NCBI RefSeq assembly: GCF_012395185.1
Contig: NZ_JAAZTU010000016.1
Location: 1-64,000, forward strand
Direction of reading: 5' to 3'
Length of the DNA stretch: 64,000 bases
Source: Vibrio aestuarianus
Lineage (GTDB): Bacteria; Pseudomonadota; Gammaproteobacteria; Enterobacterales; Vibrionaceae
The notes under the pieces are model-generated. The model saw nothing but the letters and a program-made list of their open reading frames with translations. It had not been told where the DNA came from and did not search any database. Position numbers and translations under genes: made by a program. Shown piece by piece: positions 45,244 to 56,196 of the stretch (within the stretch, counting starts at the first letter, position 1; every line of letters begins with the position of its first letter).

Positions 45244-47817
45244 TTAGTTTGCTACGATGTTGAGCAATTTACCGGGTACGTAGATTACTTTACGAATCGT
45301 CAATCCATCGGTAAATTTCATTACGTTTTCATCCGCTAAACCAAGTGTTTCAACCTGATCTTTGGTTGCGTCTGCGGCAACTGTCAGTTTGCCACGTAGC
45401 TTGCCGTTGACTTGCAATACAATCAGTTTTTCATCTTCGACTAGTGCTGATTCATCGTAAGTGGGCCAAGTAGCGTTATCTACATTTGATTCACCGAGCG
45501 CATTCCACATTTCAAAACAGATATGTGGAGTGATTGGGTAAAGCATGCTTACTACCGCTTTCATGGCTTCATCAAGAATAGCGCGATCTTGTGCTGACTC
45601 TTGTGGTGCTTTTGTCAGCTTATTCATTAGCTCCATGATAGCTGCGATTGCTGTATTGAAAGTTTGTCGACGAGCAATATCATCAGTCACTTTCGCAATG
45701 GTTTTATGCACTTCACGACGAAGCGCTTTTTGCTCACCAGAAAGTGTCGCGGCGTCAACCGCTTCTGCTGCACCTTTTGCTGTGTGCTCACCAACCAATT
45801 TCCAAACACGTTTTAGGAAACGGTTTGCGCCTTCAACGCCAGACTCTTGCCATTCCAGTGTCATATCAGCAGGAGAAGCAAACATCATAAATAGACGAAC
45901 TGTATCAGCACCGTATTTGTCAACCATCTCTTGTGGATCAATACCGTTGTTTTTTGACTTAGACATTTTGATCATGCCTGAGTGCTCAACGCTACGGCCT
46001 TGGTTATCAATTGCTTGTGTGATACGACCTTTACCATCACGGTCAACTTTCACATCCGTCGGTGCTATCCATTCTTTAGTGCCTTTCTCATTGGTATGAT
46101 AGAAAGCATCCGCAAGCACCATACCTTGACACAATAGTTGCTTGAATGGTTCGTCAGAAGTGACGTAACCAGCATCACGCAAAAGTTTGTGGAAGAAGCG
46201 TGAGTACAGTAAGTGCATGCACGCGTGTTCAATACCACCGATGTATTGATCCACCGGTAACCAGTAGTTAGCTTTTGCTGGGTCTAGAATATCGTCTGCT
46301 TGTGGTGAACAGTAGCGAGCGTAGTACCAAGACGACTCCATAAAGGTATCGAAAGTATCGGTCTCACGCAGTGCTGGTTCACCATTGAAGGTGGTTTTGG
46401 CCCACTCTTTATCGGCTTTGATTGGGCTTGTAACCCCGTCCATAACTACATCTTCAGGAAGAATGACTGGCAGTTGATCCGCTGGTACTGAATGAACTTG
46501 GCCATCTTCAGTCGTCACCATTGGGATTGGTGCACCCCAGTAACGTTGACGAGATACGCCCCAGTCACGTAGACGGAAGTTAACAGTCTTCTTGCCTTTT
46601 CCTTCTGTTTCTAGTTTGGCTGAGATTGCATCAAATGCTGCTTGGAAATTAAGGCCATCAAATTCACCTGAATCAAACAGAACCCCTTTTTCTGTATAAG
46701 CGGCTTCTGATACATCCACATCAGAACCATCTTCAGGTTTGATCACTGGAATGATACCTAAGCCGTATTTAGTGGCGAACTCATAGTCACGCTGATCATG
46801 AGCGGGTACAGCCATCACTGCGCCAGTGCCGTAATCCATCAATACAAAGTTTGCGATATAGATAGGTACTTCACGCCCATTGAGCGGATGGATAGCGGTT
46901 AAGCCAGTATCCATACCTTTCTTTTCCATCGTAGCCAGTTCTGCTTCAGCTACTTTCGTATTCTTACATTCGTCGATGAATGCGGCTAATGCTGGGTTAT
47001 TTTGAGCTGCAATAGTCGCTAGCGGGTGACCCGCAGCGATACCCACGTAGGTTACACCCATTAATGTGTCTGGACGCGTGGTATACACTTCAAGATCTGA
47101 ATGATCCTGAACGGCAAACTTAAGCTCAACACCTTCAGAGCGGCCAATCCAGTTACGTTGCATGGTTTTAACCATTTCAGGCCAACCGTCAAGTTTGTCG
47201 AGATCGTCCAATAGCTCTTGTGCGTAAGCCGTGATTTTGATGAACCACTGTGGGATCTCTTTTTGTTCCACAGGGGTATCACAACGCCAACAACAGCCAT
47301 CTTCCACTTGCTCATTAGCAAGTACTGTTTGGTCATTTGGACACCAGTTCACTGACGAGGTCTTTTTGTAAACAAGGCCTTGTTCGTAAAGCTTAGTGAA
47401 GAACTCTTGTTCCCAACGATAGTATTCAGGAGTACATGTTGCGAATTCACGGCTCCAATCATAACCAAAGCCAAGAAGCTTAAGCTGATTTTTCATGTAC
47501 TCAATGTTTTCATAAGTCCACGGAGCTGGCGCAGTTTTGTTTTTTACTGCGGCATTTTCTGCCGGAAGGCCAAAAGCATCCCAGCCAATTGGCTGCATTA
47601 CATTTTTGCCTTGCAGGCGTTGGAAGCGAGAGACTACATCACCGATGGTATAGTTGCGCACGTGACCCATGTGCAGTCGACCACTTGGGTAAGGAAACAT
47701 AGAGAGACAGTAGAATTTTTCTTTATTTGGGTCTTCACTTACCACAAAGGTCTTGTTGTCATCCCAGTGCTGCTGAACTTTTTGTTCAATATCTTGCGGG
47801 TTATATTGCTCTTGCAT
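45244..47817 (-). CDS. leuS: Leucyl-tRNA synthetase
   Basis: This 857-residue class I synthetase has the HIGH-type motif in [15 protein letters not shown] (about residues 42-56), a CP1 editing domain (about 225-415) and KMSKSKNNG (about 620), with normal length. The frame is open 59 codons further upstream, but [16 protein letters not shown] at 47817 is the family start. The upstream part would run through the promoter region shared with the divergent zinc-ribbon gene, so it is rejected. The zinc-binding cysteines are in VNWCPNDQT and GCCWRCDT. Confidence 0.98.
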   Translation of the reverse strand: MQEQYNPQDIEQKVQQHWDDNKTFVVSEDPNKEKFYCLSMFPYPSGRLHMGHVRNYTIGDVVSRFQRLQGKNVMQPIGWDAFGLPAENAAVKNKTAPAPWTYENIEYMKNQLKLLGFGYDWSREFATCTPEYYRWEQEFFTKLYEQGLVYKKTSSVNWCPNDQTVLANEQVEDGCCWRCDTPVEQKEIPQWFIKITAYAQELLDDLDKLDGWPEMVKTMQRNWIGRSEGVELKFAVQDHSDLEVYTTRPDTLMGVTYVGIAAGHPLATIAAQNNPALAAFIDECKNTKVAEAELATMEKKGMDTGLTAIHPLNGREVPIYIANFVLMDYGTGAVMAVPAHDQRDYEFATKYGLGIIPVIKPEDGSDVDVSEAAYTEKGVLFDSGEFDGLNFQAAFDAISAKLETEGKGKKTVNFRLRDWGVSRQRYWGAPIPMVTTEDGQVHSVPADQLPVILPEDVVMDGVTSPIKADKEWAKTTFNGEPALRETDTFDTFMESSWYYARYCSPQADDILDPAKANYWLPVDQYIGGIEHACMHLLYSRFFHKLLRDAGYVTSDEPFKQLLCQGMVLADAFYHTNEKGTKEWIAPTDVKVDRDGKGRITQAIDNQGRSVEHSGMIKMSKSKNNGIDPQEMVDKYGADTVRLFMMFASPADMTLEWQESGVEGANRFLKRVWKLVGEHTAKGAAEAVDAATLSGEQKALRREVHKTIAKVTDDIARRQTFNTAIAAIMELMNKLTKAPQESAQDRAILDEAMKAVVSMLYPITPHICFEMWNALGESNVDNATWPTYDESALVEDEKLIVLQVNGKLRGKLTVAADATKDQVETLGLADENVMKFTDGLTIRKVIYVPGKLLNIVAN

Positions 47818-47939
47818 CGATGATATCCGGTTATCTTGGAATTTGTGAGTTCGGTTAGAACAGATTCTAATTGATCGACATAGAATACCTAAAGCAAGGG
47901 TACACAACAATAGCCAATCTAGTTTGATGGAGGTCACTA

Positions 47940-48410
47940 ATGCCAAAACGTAAAGCGAGTTATGAAGAGATTGTTGATGATGTGATAGAAACACTCAAAC
48001 ATAGCCCAGATGAAATATCAAATGTTTTGCATACATCGGGCAAAGTTGTTGATGCAGCGAACGATATGACCAAAGATGAGTTGGCGTTGATTTCGGCTTA
48101 CGTTAAAGCTGATTTGAAAGAGTTTGCGGATAATTTTGAAGAGAGTCGAAGTAGCCCGTTTTCGTTGATGATCACAAACTCAATTTGGCAAGGGTTGCTA
48201 GATATTACTGATCGTACGAAAGTGGAATGGGTTGAGCTATTTCAAGACTTAGAGCGACAAGGTTTATATCAGGCAGGTGAGATGATTGGTTTAGGTGTAT
48301 TAGTTTGCGACCATTGTGGGCAAAAAACGGAATACAACCATCCAACGGAAATTGTAGCTTGTATCCAATGTGGGAAAACTGCCTTTACCAGGTTGCCATT
48401 AAAACCATAA
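47940..48410 (+). CDS. ybeL: YbeL-type zinc-ribbon protein (DUF1451)
   Basis: This 156-residue cytoplasmic protein has an N-terminal helical region and a C-terminal zinc ribbon of two CX2C pairs (CDHCGQ about residue 123 and CIQCGK about 142). It matches E. coli YbeL, which is also next to leuS. The role is unknown. GGAGGT precedes the ATG. It is divergent from leuS, with 122 bases between the starts. Confidence 0.92.
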   Translation: MPKRKASYEEIVDDVIETLKHSPDEISNVLHTSGKVVDAANDMTKDELALISAYVKADLKEFADNFEESRSSPFSLMITNSIWQGLLDITDRTKVEWVELFQDLERQGLYQAGEMIGLGVLVCDHCGQKTEYNHPTEIVACIQCGKTAFTRLPLKP

Positions 48411-48439
48411 TAGTGATGTGCTTTGGCTATCTGTGATTT

Positions 48440-48471
48440 CAAAGGCGCACTAAGCGCCTTTGTTTCATTTT
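48440..48471 (+). terminator. ybeL terminator
   Basis: CAAAGGCGC (48440-48448) pairs with GCGCCTTTG (48454-48462) around a 5-base loop. TTTCATTTT follows. Confidence 0.85.
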
Positions 48472-48483
48472 AACTGAGCACTA

Positions 48484-49992
48484 TTAGCTCTTCCATCGCC
48501 ACCCACAAAGTAAGCTTAAGAAGACCCAAATATACAAAGGCCAAGTTCCAATGGTTCGATAAGGGGTATGACCTGTTGTTGAGGTCAGCTCTGTTTTAAG
48601 TACGCCAGTTTCAAACTGAGGCAGTTGTTTGAGGATGTTACCCTTATGATCCGTGACTGCTGTGACGCCGTTATTGGTTGAACGTATTAACGGCTTCCCT
48701 AGCTCAAGAGCGCGCATTCTGGCGATCTCCATATGCTGTAATGGCCCAATAGATCGACCGAACCAAGCGTCGTTTGATAGCGTTAAGATAAAGTCGGTAT
48801 CGTCTGTGACGTTTGCTCGTACTTGTTCACTAAAAATGATCTCATAACAGAGCGCAGGAGTGAGGTGTTTCCCATTCGCTATGATATTAGGTTGAACATA
48901 CTCTCCGCGATGAAAAGATGACATTGGTAAGTTAAAAAACGGAGCAATTGGTCTTAAGAATTTTTCAAAGGGGACAAATTCACCAAAGGGCAGTAGGTGA
49001 TATTTGTGATAGCGCAGGGTTGGGTCATAGGTGTAATCACCATAAGGCGTTTCACCAAGCGTCAGTATGCTGTTATAAAATTCTTTCTCAGGTCCTTGGT
49101 TCAATATACCAGTAATGATTGCGCTGTTATTCATCTTTGCTGCGCTATCAAGGTTATGCAGAAAAGAGGGGATCTCAAATTCGAAAGCTGGAATGGCTGC
49201 TTCAGGCCAAATGATAATATCCGCATCCCAGTTTTCACGGCTGAGGTCGGTATATTTCATAATGGTTGGCCAACGTTGGTTAGGGTGCCATTTGACAGCT
49301 TGATTGATATTACCCTGGATAAGTGCAACTTTGGTGGTTGAGCTAGGGTCTAGTGTTACCCAATCAATATTTCTTAAGCCAAAACCAGTGGTAAAGATAA
49401 CCGCAGGAATAAGTAGCAGCGCCCATGCTCGTTGAAGCAACGTCATCGCGATAGCACTGGAACACACGATAACGAGCAAAGTGATGAGCTCGACACCCCC
49501 TAATGGGGCAAAGCTGGCAAGGGGGCTATCGATTTGGCTATAGCCTAACCACAGCCAAGGAAATCCGGTCATCACCCAACCTCTTAACCAGTCGGTGAGT
49601 AACCAAAGTGCTGGCGCGGCTAAGAAAAAGCGAGCGAGATTATTTTTCGGGAAAAAACGGTTTAAAAGACCGGCAAATAACCCAGTGTAGACTGCTAAAT
49701 ATCCGACCAATAGTGACATTAAAAATAGGCTAGCGATTTTTGGCATACCGCCAAATGTGTCGATGCTGACGTGTACCCAACTGATACCAAAGGCGAAGAA
49801 ACCTAACCCCCATGCATAGCCTATTACGGTGGCTTTTCTAGTTGATTGTTGGTTAATCAGTAGTAACAAGAGTACGGGGCTGATGATGGCAAGTGGCCAA
49901 AATTGGTAGGGAGCAAAAGCTAAAGGGGTTAATACGCCAATAAAAGCGGCCGCTAACGGCCGCTTTAGGCGATGAATAAATGCTTTAATCAT
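48484..49992 (-). CDS. lnt: Apolipoprotein N-acyltransferase
   Basis: This 502-residue inner-membrane enzyme adds the third acyl chain to lipoproteins. About six N-terminal transmembrane helices are followed by a periplasmic nitrilase domain with the catalytic glutamate in WPEAAIPAF (about residue 261), a lysine near [10 protein letters not shown] (about 330) and the cysteine in ALCYEIIF (about 382). A final membrane helix closes it. It is downstream of corC by 45 bases, as in E. coli. Confidence 0.97.
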   Translation of the reverse strand: MIKAFIHRLKRPLAAAFIGVLTPLAFAPYQFWPLAIISPVLLLLLINQQSTRKATVIGYAWGLGFFAFGISWVHVSIDTFGGMPKIASLFLMSLLVGYLAVYTGLFAGLLNRFFPKNNLARFFLAAPALWLLTDWLRGWVMTGFPWLWLGYSQIDSPLASFAPLGGVELITLLVIVCSSAIAMTLLQRAWALLLIPAVIFTTGFGLRNIDWVTLDPSSTTKVALIQGNINQAVKWHPNQRWPTIMKYTDLSRENWDADIIIWPEAAIPAFEFEIPSFLHNLDSAAKMNNSAIITGILNQGPEKEFYNSILTLGETPYGDYTYDPTLRYHKYHLLPFGEFVPFEKFLRPIAPFFNLPMSSFHRGEYVQPNIIANGKHLTPALCYEIIFSEQVRANVTDDTDFILTLSNDAWFGRSIGPLQHMEIARMRALELGKPLIRSTNNGVTAVTDHKGNILKQLPQFETGVLKTELTSTTGHTPYRTIGTWPLYIWVFLSLLCGWRWKS

Positions 49993-50037
49993 CTTTTGTC
50001 ATTCTAATGTACTTACTTCAGTAAGAATGGATATTGG

Positions 50038-50913
50038 TTATTCTTCTGTGGTGACAGGAAGAGTTTCAAGATCAGGGATGGTGACTTGTAGTTGAACAAC
50101 TCTACGGCTGTCTGCTGCAGTGACTTTGAAACTATAGTTTTCGATCTCAACCACTTCACCACGGCTCGGCAAATGACCAAATGCAGTCATGACTAGTCCA
50201 CCTACGGTATCGACTTCTTCATCACTGAAGTTAGAGCCAAAAGCATCATTAAAGTCTTCAATGGTTGTTAGTGCTTTAACCGCAAATGTATGCTTGCTGA
50301 GCTTACGAATATCAAGCTGTTCTTCGTCATCGAACTCGTCTTCAATATCGCCGACGATTTCTTCCAAAATATCTTCAATGGTTACAAGACCAGATACCCC
50401 ACCAAATTCATCAACGACGATCGCCATATGGTAACGTTCTTCACGAAACTCTTTCAGCAATCGGTCAACTCGCTTACTTTCCGGCACAACCACGGCCGGG
50501 CGAATCACTTCTAAAATGTCAAATGGTGCGCTTTCTGAACCCAAATATTTAAGTAAGTCCTTCGCAAGTAGAATACCTTCAACATGGTCTTTGTCTTCAC
50601 TGATAATCGGATAACGTGAGTGCTGAGCGTCTGTAATCAGCGCGATTAAAGCATCCAAGTTAGCATTTTTATCAACAGTGACCATTTGTGAGCGTGGGAT
50701 CATAATATCTCGCACGCGCATCTCAGAAATCTCCATCACACCTTCCAACATATCACGGGTGTCATGGTCGATTAGGTCATTTATTTCGGAGTCGCGGATG
50801 ACATCTACAAGCTCTTGGCGATCTTTTGGCTCACCTTGAAATAATTGGCCTAGGCGTTCAAAGAAGGACTTTCTACTCGGACCTTCAGAATTCTGGGGGT
50901 TATCTTCGTTCAT
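50038..50913 (-). CDS. corC: CorC/YbeX CBS-domain protein
   Basis: This 291-residue cytoplasmic protein has a short N-terminal region, a CBS pair (about residues 70-190: [11 protein letters not shown] and [20 protein letters not shown]) and a CorC_HlyC domain (about 205-282). It is linked to magnesium/cobalt efflux and, in E. coli, to ribosome maturation with its operon mates. It lies in the ybeZ-ybeY-ybeX-lnt operon. The gap from ybeY is about 90 bases, with only a weak small hairpin. Confidence 0.95.
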   Translation of the reverse strand: MNEDNPQNSEGPSRKSFFERLGQLFQGEPKDRQELVDVIRDSEINDLIDHDTRDMLEGVMEISEMRVRDIMIPRSQMVTVDKNANLDALIALITDAQHSRYPIISEDKDHVEGILLAKDLLKYLGSESAPFDILEVIRPAVVVPESKRVDRLLKEFREERYHMAIVVDEFGGVSGLVTIEDILEEIVGDIEDEFDDEEQLDIRKLSKHTFAVKALTTIEDFNDAFGSNFSDEEVDTVGGLVMTAFGHLPSRGEVVEIENYSFKVTAADSRRVVQLQVTIPDLETLPVTTEE

Positions 50914-51005
50914 TGTTTCTCTAATTATTCACGCTATCAGATGTGTGATAGCACACATATTTGTACCTGCCAGTCAGGTACAGCTTTAAAGCTCTTGCTT
51001 TTAAG

Positions 51006-51470
51006 CTATTCTTTTTCTGCAATGTATGGGTCTTCAAAGCCCATATCAAGCATGATTTCTGTTTCGAGAGACTCCATCTCTTCAGCTTCGTCATCTTCGA
51101 TATGATCATAACCTAACAGATGCAGGCTGCCGTGTACAACCATATGCGCCCAGTGTGCCATCAATGGCTTGTTTTGCTCTTGGGCTTCTTGTTCTACTAC
51201 TTGGCGACAAATAACGAGGTCACCGAGCAAATCGATTTCCATTCCCGGCGGTGCTTCAAAAGGGAAAGAAAGCACGTTGGTTGGCTTATCTTTTCCACGG
51301 TATTCGTGATTGAGTTGCTGACTTTCTTGGACATCAACCACACGAATAGTCACTTCCGCTTGAGTCTGAAATGGTGTTACCGCTTTATTGAGCCACTGGC
51401 TAAAATCATTAAGAGTAGGTAAACCTTGTTCTGATTCGACCGCTAATTGTAAATCTAGTTCGATACTCAT
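51006..51470 (-). CDS. ybeY: Endoribonuclease YbeY
   Basis: This 154-residue zinc protein takes part in 16S rRNA 3' maturation and ribosome quality control. The metal motif [11 protein letters not shown] (about residues 114-124) with three histidines is intact, and [17 protein letters not shown] (about 55-71) is the other family signature. Its ATG overlaps the phoH stop by four bases (ATGA). Length equals E. coli YbeY. Confidence 0.97.
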   Translation of the reverse strand: MSIELDLQLAVESEQGLPTLNDFSQWLNKAVTPFQTQAEVTIRVVDVQESQQLNHEYRGKDKPTNVLSFPFEAPPGMEIDLLGDLVICRQVVEQEAQEQNKPLMAHWAHMVVHGSLHLLGYDHIEDDEAEEMESLETEIMLDMGFEDPYIAEKE

Positions 51471-52567
51471 TGTTCACCAGTCGTTTTTTCAGTTTCTAAC
51501 AAGTCAGCGTTTATCGTGTCGACGACTTTTGCTTCGCGCTCTTCTCGTCGACGTTGCTCATTAGCTTTTCGTTCTTTTTGATCTTTCGCTTCCCATTTTT
51601 CATAGGCGTTGACGATACGTGCTACGACTGGGTGACGAACGACGTCGTCGGCAAGGAAGAAGTTGAAACTAATTTCATCGACTTCATTGAGTACTTCAAT
51701 GGCATGTCTAAGGCCAGAACGAGCACCGCGAGGTAAGTCAATTTGGGTGACATCGCCGGTGATCACGGCGCGAGAATTAAACCCAATCCGAGTCAAAAAC
51801 ATTTTCATCTGTTCAACGGTGGTATTTTGGCTTTCATCCAAAATAATAAAAGCGTCGTTGAGCGTGCGTCCACGCATGTAAGCGAGCGGAGCCACTTCAA
51901 TCACATTACGCTCAATCAGCTTTTCTACTCGTTCAAAGCCGAGCATTTCAAACAAAGCGTCGTAGAGTGGTCGCAAATAAGGGTCAACTTTTTGGCTTAG
52001 ATCTCCCGGTAGAAAACCCAGTTTCTCGCCAGCTTCAACTGCAGGCCGAGTCAGCAAAATTCTGCGAATTTCTTGGCGTTCAAGTGCATCAACGGCTGCG
52101 GCAACGGCTAAGTATGTTTTCCCTGTACCGGCTGGCCCAATCCCGAAACTGATGTCATGAGTGACCATGTTAACTAAGTACTGAGCCTGATTCGGTGTGC
52201 GCGGTTTTATGACACCTTTTTTGGTTTTAATGAACACTTCTTTACCATGTTCAATGACCGCTTCCGAGTTTTGTTCAAGGATGCCTGATTCTTTGATCGC
52301 TAAGTGGATTTGTTCAGGCTCGATGTCGGGAATATTACCGTGGACAGGTGCGGTATCAACGTATAAAGATTTAATAATATCTAAAGCAGCGGCTGCGGTA
52401 TGAGGTTGGCCGACAATGGTGAAAAACTGGCTGCGATGGTTGATTTCGACACCTAAACGGCGCTCTAAATGCTTGATGTTGTCATCGAATGGACCGCACA
52501 GACTGGCAAGGCGGCGGTTATCTGAAGGTTCTAGATCTATCTCTAGCGTCACAATTTTATTGCTCAA
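51467..52567 (-). CDS. ybeZ: PhoH-like ATPase YbeZ
   Basis: This 366-residue ATPase has an N-terminal KH-like region and a PhoH core with Walker [13 protein letters not shown] (about residue 143), Walker [10 protein letters not shown] (about 240) and [12 protein letters not shown] (about 272). It partners YbeY in rRNA metabolism, probably as an RNA helicase-like protein. The start is TTG at 52567 ([11 protein letters not shown]), preceded by AGAGG. A charged C-terminal tail (about 325-366) is variable. It follows miaB by 69 bases that hold a small hairpin. Confidence 0.95.
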   Translation of the reverse strand: MSNKIVTLEIDLEPSDNRRLASLCGPFDDNIKHLERRLGVEINHRSQFFTIVGQPHTAAAALDIIKSLYVDTAPVHGNIPDIEPEQIHLAIKESGILEQNSEAVIEHGKEVFIKTKKGVIKPRTPNQAQYLVNMVTHDISFGIGPAGTGKTYLAVAAAVDALERQEIRRILLTRPAVEAGEKLGFLPGDLSQKVDPYLRPLYDALFEMLGFERVEKLIERNVIEVAPLAYMRGRTLNDAFIILDESQNTTVEQMKMFLTRIGFNSRAVITGDVTQIDLPRGARSGLRHAIEVLNEVDEISFNFFLADDVVRHPVVARIVNAYEKWEAKDQKERKANEQRRREEREAKVVDTINADLLETEKTTGEQ

Positions 52568-52594
52568 TGTTGCCTCTCAGTTTGCCATTTAATA

Positions 52595-52616
52595 GCACCC
52601 GATTTGGACCGGGTGC
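52595..52616 (-). terminator. Hairpin between miaB and ybeZ, possible attenuator
   Basis: GCACCCG (52595-52601) pairs with CGGGTGC (52610-52616) around 8 bases. There is no proper T run on the minus strand, so it probably attenuates or protects mRNA rather than stops transcription. Confidence 0.4.
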
Positions 52617-52636
52617 CATATGGAATTATTGTAAAC

Positions 52637-54061
52637 CTAAGGTGTAAACGTTGCTACTCCTAGCTCATCTTCACGACGAGTCTGCGCCATCATTTGAGTA
52701 GGAGAAATCATGGTGCGAAGGTCCATATCTTTTTCTGTACGCACTAATTCACCACGTAGTGAGTTAGCAAATACGTCTACGATCTTCACATCAACGAATT
52801 GACCAATGAGATCGGCAGAACCTTCAAAGTTTACAACGCGGTTATTTTCTGTGCGCGCACGAAGTTCCATCAAGTTCTTTTTCGATGGGCCTTCAACTAG
52901 AACGCGTTGCTCAGTACCAAGCATTAAACGTGAATAACGCATGGCTTGCGCATTGACCGTTTGTTGTAGTTCGTACAGGCGCTCTTTTTTAACTTCTTCA
53001 GACAAATCACAAGGATAGTCAGCAGCAGGTGTACCTGGGCGTGGAGAAAAAATAAAACTGAAGCTCATATCGAAATCAACGTCTTTAATTAGCTTCATCG
53101 TGTCTTGGAAATCTTTGTCACTTTCACCTGGGAAGCCAACAATGAAGTCTGAGCTAATTTGAATATCTGGACGAGCTTTACGCAATTTACGAATGATCGA
53201 TTTGTATTCAATCGCGGTGTGTGGGCGCTTCATCATGGTCAAAATTCGGTCTGAACCACTTTGTACTGGAAGATGCAGGAAGCTCACTAGCTCTGGTGTA
53301 TCTTCATAAACAGCAATGATGTCATCGGTAAATTCAAGCGGATGACTGGTTGTGAAGCGAATGCGATCAATACCATCAATCGAAGCGACCAAACGTAATA
53401 GTTCTGCAAAAGAGCAGATTTCGCCATCGTGCATTGGGCCACGATAGGCATTAACATTCTGACCAAGTAGGTTGACTTCGCGTACACCTTGCTCAGCAAG
53501 TTGGGCGATTTCGTACAACACGTCATCCATTGGACGGCTTACTTCTTCGCCGCGAGTGTATGGCACTACGCAGTAAGTGCAATATTTTGAACAGCCTTCC
53601 ATGATAGAAACAAAAGCGGTCGCACCGTCTGCTTTTGGCTCTGGTAGACAGTCAAATTTCTCAACTTCAGGGAAGGATATATCCATCACCGGCCCGGCGT
53701 TGGTTTGTGATTGTTTAATCATTTCAGGTAAACGGTGTAGCGTTTGTGGGCCAAAAATAACATCAACGAATGGCGCTCGTTCACGAATATGATCGCCTTC
53801 TTGTGTTGCCACACAACCGCCAACACCAATCACAACGCCCTGTTTTTTATCTTTTAGCGTTTTCCAACGACCTAGTTGGTGGAAAACCTTTTCTTGCGCT
53901 TTTTCACGGATTGAACAGGTGTTAAGTAATAGTACATCTGCTTCCTCTGGCTCTTCCGTTAGCTCATAGCCGTTTGCAGCGTTAAGCAGGTCGGCCATTT
54001 TTGATGAATCGTATTCATTCATCTGGCAGCCCCAGGTTTTAATTAGCAGTTTCTTACTCAT
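52637..54061 (-). CDS. miaB: tRNA-2-methylthio-N6-dimethylallyladenosine synthase
   Basis: This 474-residue radical SAM methylthiotransferase modifies A37 of tRNAs reading U-starting codons. The N-terminal domain has cysteines in [19 protein letters not shown] and GGCVA for the auxiliary cluster. The radical SAM motif is CSKYCTYC (about residue 157), and a C-terminal TRAM domain is present. I used the ATG at 54061 ([12 protein letters not shown]), with GGAAG upstream; five more residues are possible. Length equals E. coli MiaB. ubiF lies divergently upstream, as in E. coli. Confidence 0.97.
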   Translation of the reverse strand: MSKKLLIKTWGCQMNEYDSSKMADLLNAANGYELTEEPEEADVLLLNTCSIREKAQEKVFHQLGRWKTLKDKKQGVVIGVGGCVATQEGDHIRERAPFVDVIFGPQTLHRLPEMIKQSQTNAGPVMDISFPEVEKFDCLPEPKADGATAFVSIMEGCSKYCTYCVVPYTRGEEVSRPMDDVLYEIAQLAEQGVREVNLLGQNVNAYRGPMHDGEICSFAELLRLVASIDGIDRIRFTTSHPLEFTDDIIAVYEDTPELVSFLHLPVQSGSDRILTMMKRPHTAIEYKSIIRKLRKARPDIQISSDFIVGFPGESDKDFQDTMKLIKDVDFDMSFSFIFSPRPGTPAADYPCDLSEEVKKERLYELQQTVNAQAMRYSRLMLGTEQRVLVEGPSKKNLMELRARTENNRVVNFEGSADLIGQFVDVKIVDVFANSLRGELVRTEKDMDLRTMISPTQMMAQTRREDELGVATFTP

Positions 54062-54316
54062 CTCACTTCCGCTCATTTTGTTTGTCTAAATTCGTTGAGC
54101 CATGCTCAAATTATAGCCGCCATATCAGCGGTAGCCGCGTATTGTACTGCTTTAAAAAGTCACTGACTAGTGATCCAGCGAAATCTATTCTATACAAGGC
54201 TGTATCTAGGGTTTTGCCATGTTTTTAATAAGGTTTTTGATGAAAAAAATTAGCAAAAATGTCTGAGGAACGTACAATGAAAAACAGCCTAAAAATCAGA
54301 ATGAAAAGTGTAAATA

Positions 54317-55468
54317 ATGGATAATTTTGACGTAGTGATCGTTGGTGGTGGCATGGTTGGTGCTGCTGTTGCGCTTGGTTTTGCCAAACAAGGACGCACA
54401 GTCGCGGTTATTGAAAGTTGCATCCCTGAAGCATTTGATGCTTCGCAAGCCTTTGATCTGCGTATTTCTGCTATTTCACAAACATCGGTTCAGCTATTGG
54501 AGTCTTTGGGGGCTTGGGAGTCTATTGCTCGCATGAGAACATGCCCATACCGTCGTTTAGAAACCTGGGAGCACCCTGAATGCCGAACGCGATTTAATAG
54601 CGAGGATTTAGCCTTACCACAGCTTGGTTATATGGTTGAAAATAGGCTCATACAGTTGGGGTTATGGCAACAGTTCGAACACTATTCAAACCTAACATTA
54701 CTTTGCCCTGAGAAGCTAGAACGTATTGATTTTGATGAGCTTAACACTGTGCATTTGCAGTCAGGAAAATCACTCAAAGCTCAATGGGTGGTCGGTGCTG
54801 ATGGGGCCAACTCCAAGGTGCGCCAACTTGCTCATATTGGTGTTACGGCTTGGGACTATCGCCAACAATGCATGCTTATCAATGTGGAAACCGAAATGCC
54901 TCAACAAGATATTACCTGGCAGCAGTTTTTTCCTTCAGGACCTCGTTCATTTCTTCCTTTGCTCGGTCAGCAAGCTTCTTTGGTTTGGTATGACTCTCCA
55001 GCGCGCATTTGTCAACTATGTGCCTTGGACGCAGACGCGCTCAGAGGTGAAATATTATCTCACTTTCCACAAGAGCTAGGTGATATCAAGGTGTTGAAGT
55101 GGGGGGCGTTTCCTCTTACTCGGCGTCATGCTCAGCAATACTCAAAACGACAATGTGTTGTGGTCGGTGATGCGGCGCACACTATCAACCCGTTAGCAGG
55201 GCAAGGGGTGAATCTTGGTTTGAAAGATGCCAAGGTATTATTGAATGTTACTGAAGGAAAAGCTCGATTGTCTGATGACTTGCTGTATGAGTATCAATGT
55301 CGACGTTACCCAGATAACTTGTTGATGCAAACGGGAATGGATCTGTTTTATAAGACATTCAGTAACCAAGTTCCGCCAGTTAAGCTGCTTCGTAATGCGG
55401 TATTGAAGTTGGCAGAACACTCAGGTCCAGTTAAAGGCCAAGTGCTGAAATACGCTTTAGGGCTTTAG
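54317..55468 (+). CDS. ubiF: Ubiquinone-biosynthesis FAD hydroxylase (UbiF type)
   Basis: This 383-residue flavoprotein monooxygenase hydroxylates a ubiquinone ring precursor. FAD motifs are GGGMVGAAVALG at the N terminus, VGADGANSKVRQ (about residue 160) and GDAAHTINPLAGQGVNLGLKDA (about 282-303). Its place beside miaB and its length match E. coli ubiF; the paralogues UbiH and VisC/UbiI have similar motifs, so the exact ring position is inferred. No clear ribosome site precedes the ATG. The 250 bases before it show no gene. Confidence 0.9.
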   Translation: MDNFDVVIVGGGMVGAAVALGFAKQGRTVAVIESCIPEAFDASQAFDLRISAISQTSVQLLESLGAWESIARMRTCPYRRLETWEHPECRTRFNSEDLALPQLGYMVENRLIQLGLWQQFEHYSNLTLLCPEKLERIDFDELNTVHLQSGKSLKAQWVVGADGANSKVRQLAHIGVTAWDYRQQCMLINVETEMPQQDITWQQFFPSGPRSFLPLLGQQASLVWYDSPARICQLCALDADALRGEILSHFPQELGDIKVLKWGAFPLTRRHAQQYSKRQCVVVGDAAHTINPLAGQGVNLGLKDAKVLLNVTEGKARLSDDLLYEYQCRRYPDNLLMQTGMDLFYKTFSNQVPPVKLLRNAVLKLAEHSGPVKGQVLKYALGL

Positions 55469-55524
55469 ATTTTCATCATCAAAGAGCGTGAATTTAAGTT
55501 TAATGTCATGAATTGAATACAATA

Positions 55525-55554
55525 AAAAACGCTGCTCAAAAGCAGCGTTTTTTT
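55525..55554. terminator. Bidirectional terminator between ubiF and crr
   Basis: AAACGCTGCT (55527-55536) pairs with AGCAGCGTTT (55541-55550) around a 4-base loop. A and T runs lie on the two sides. It separates the convergent genes. Confidence 0.9.
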
Positions 55555-55581
55555 ACATAACAATGACGATAACCAATAGGG

Positions 55582-56091
55582 TTACTTAGTTACGCGTAGA
55601 ACTGGAGTTTCACCTACAGTTACAGAACCAGAAAGTTTGTTCAACTCTTTGATTTCGTCCATGTTAGAGATAACAACTGGAGTCAAAGTTGATTTTGCTT
55701 TCTCTTCTAAAAGCGCTAGATCGAATTCGATTACAGTATCGCCAGCTTTAACAGCTTGGCCTTCTTGTGCAATGCGAGTGAAGCCTTCGCCTTTCAGTTC
55801 AACAGTATCGATACCGAAGTGAACAAATAGCTCAACACCATCGTCAGACTCGATTGAGAATGCGTGGTTTGTTTCGAAGATTTTACCGATAGTACCATTT
55901 ACAGGAGCTACCATCTTATTACCAGATGGTTTGATGGCAATACCATCACCAACGATTTTCTCAGCGAAAACAACATCTGGCACATCTTCAATATTTACGA
56001 TTTCACCAGAAAGAGGTGCGATGATTTCGATTGCACCCGCATCAGCGCTGTCGTCAGATACTAGCTTTTTAAGTTTGTCAAACAGACCCAT
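55582..56091 (-). CDS. crr: PTS glucose-specific EIIA component
   Basis: This 169-residue cytoplasmic protein passes phosphate from HPr to glucose EIIB and signals to adenylate cyclase and permeases. The phosphorylated histidine is in [14 protein letters not shown] (about residue 91), with the second active-site histidine in NHAFSIES (about 76). The duplicated hairpin fold is complete. AGGAGCATGACACA precedes the ATG. It is the third gene of ptsH-ptsI-crr, separated from ptsI by 105 bases with a long hairpin. Confidence 0.98.
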   Translation of the reverse strand: MGLFDKLKKLVSDDSADAGAIEIIAPLSGEIVNIEDVPDVVFAEKIVGDGIAIKPSGNKMVAPVNGTIGKIFETNHAFSIESDDGVELFVHFGIDTVELKGEGFTRIAQEGQAVKAGDTVIEFDLALLEEKAKSTLTPVVISNMDEIKELNKLSGSVTVGETPVLRVTK

Positions 56092-56136
56092 TGTGTCATG
56101 CTCCTAACGTTTAGTTTAATTCTGTCGATTTATAGT

Positions 56137-56189
56137 ATACCAATCATTGAGATTAGACGACTACTTTTAGTCGTCTAGGTCATTGGTAT
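56137..56189 (-). repeat. Nested hairpin between ptsI and crr
   Basis: AGACGACTA (56155-56163) pairs with TAGTCGTCT (56168-56176) around CTTT. Outside this, ATACCAAT (56137-56144) pairs with ATTGGTAT (56182-56189). The ATACCAAT...ATTGGTAT palindrome resembles short repeats that I recall as common between Vibrio genes. It may terminate part of the ptsHI message or protect its 3' end. Confidence 0.65.
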
Positions 56190-56196
56190 CGGCAGA

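Noticed and set aside
45545-46099. 184-codon antisense frame within leuS
   Set aside because: Serine/alanine-rich reading of the complementary strand of a conserved gene, with no family resemblance.
47818-47994. 59-codon N-terminal extension of leuS
   Set aside because: It overlaps the start of the divergent zinc-ribbon gene and the shared promoter. The family start is at 47817.
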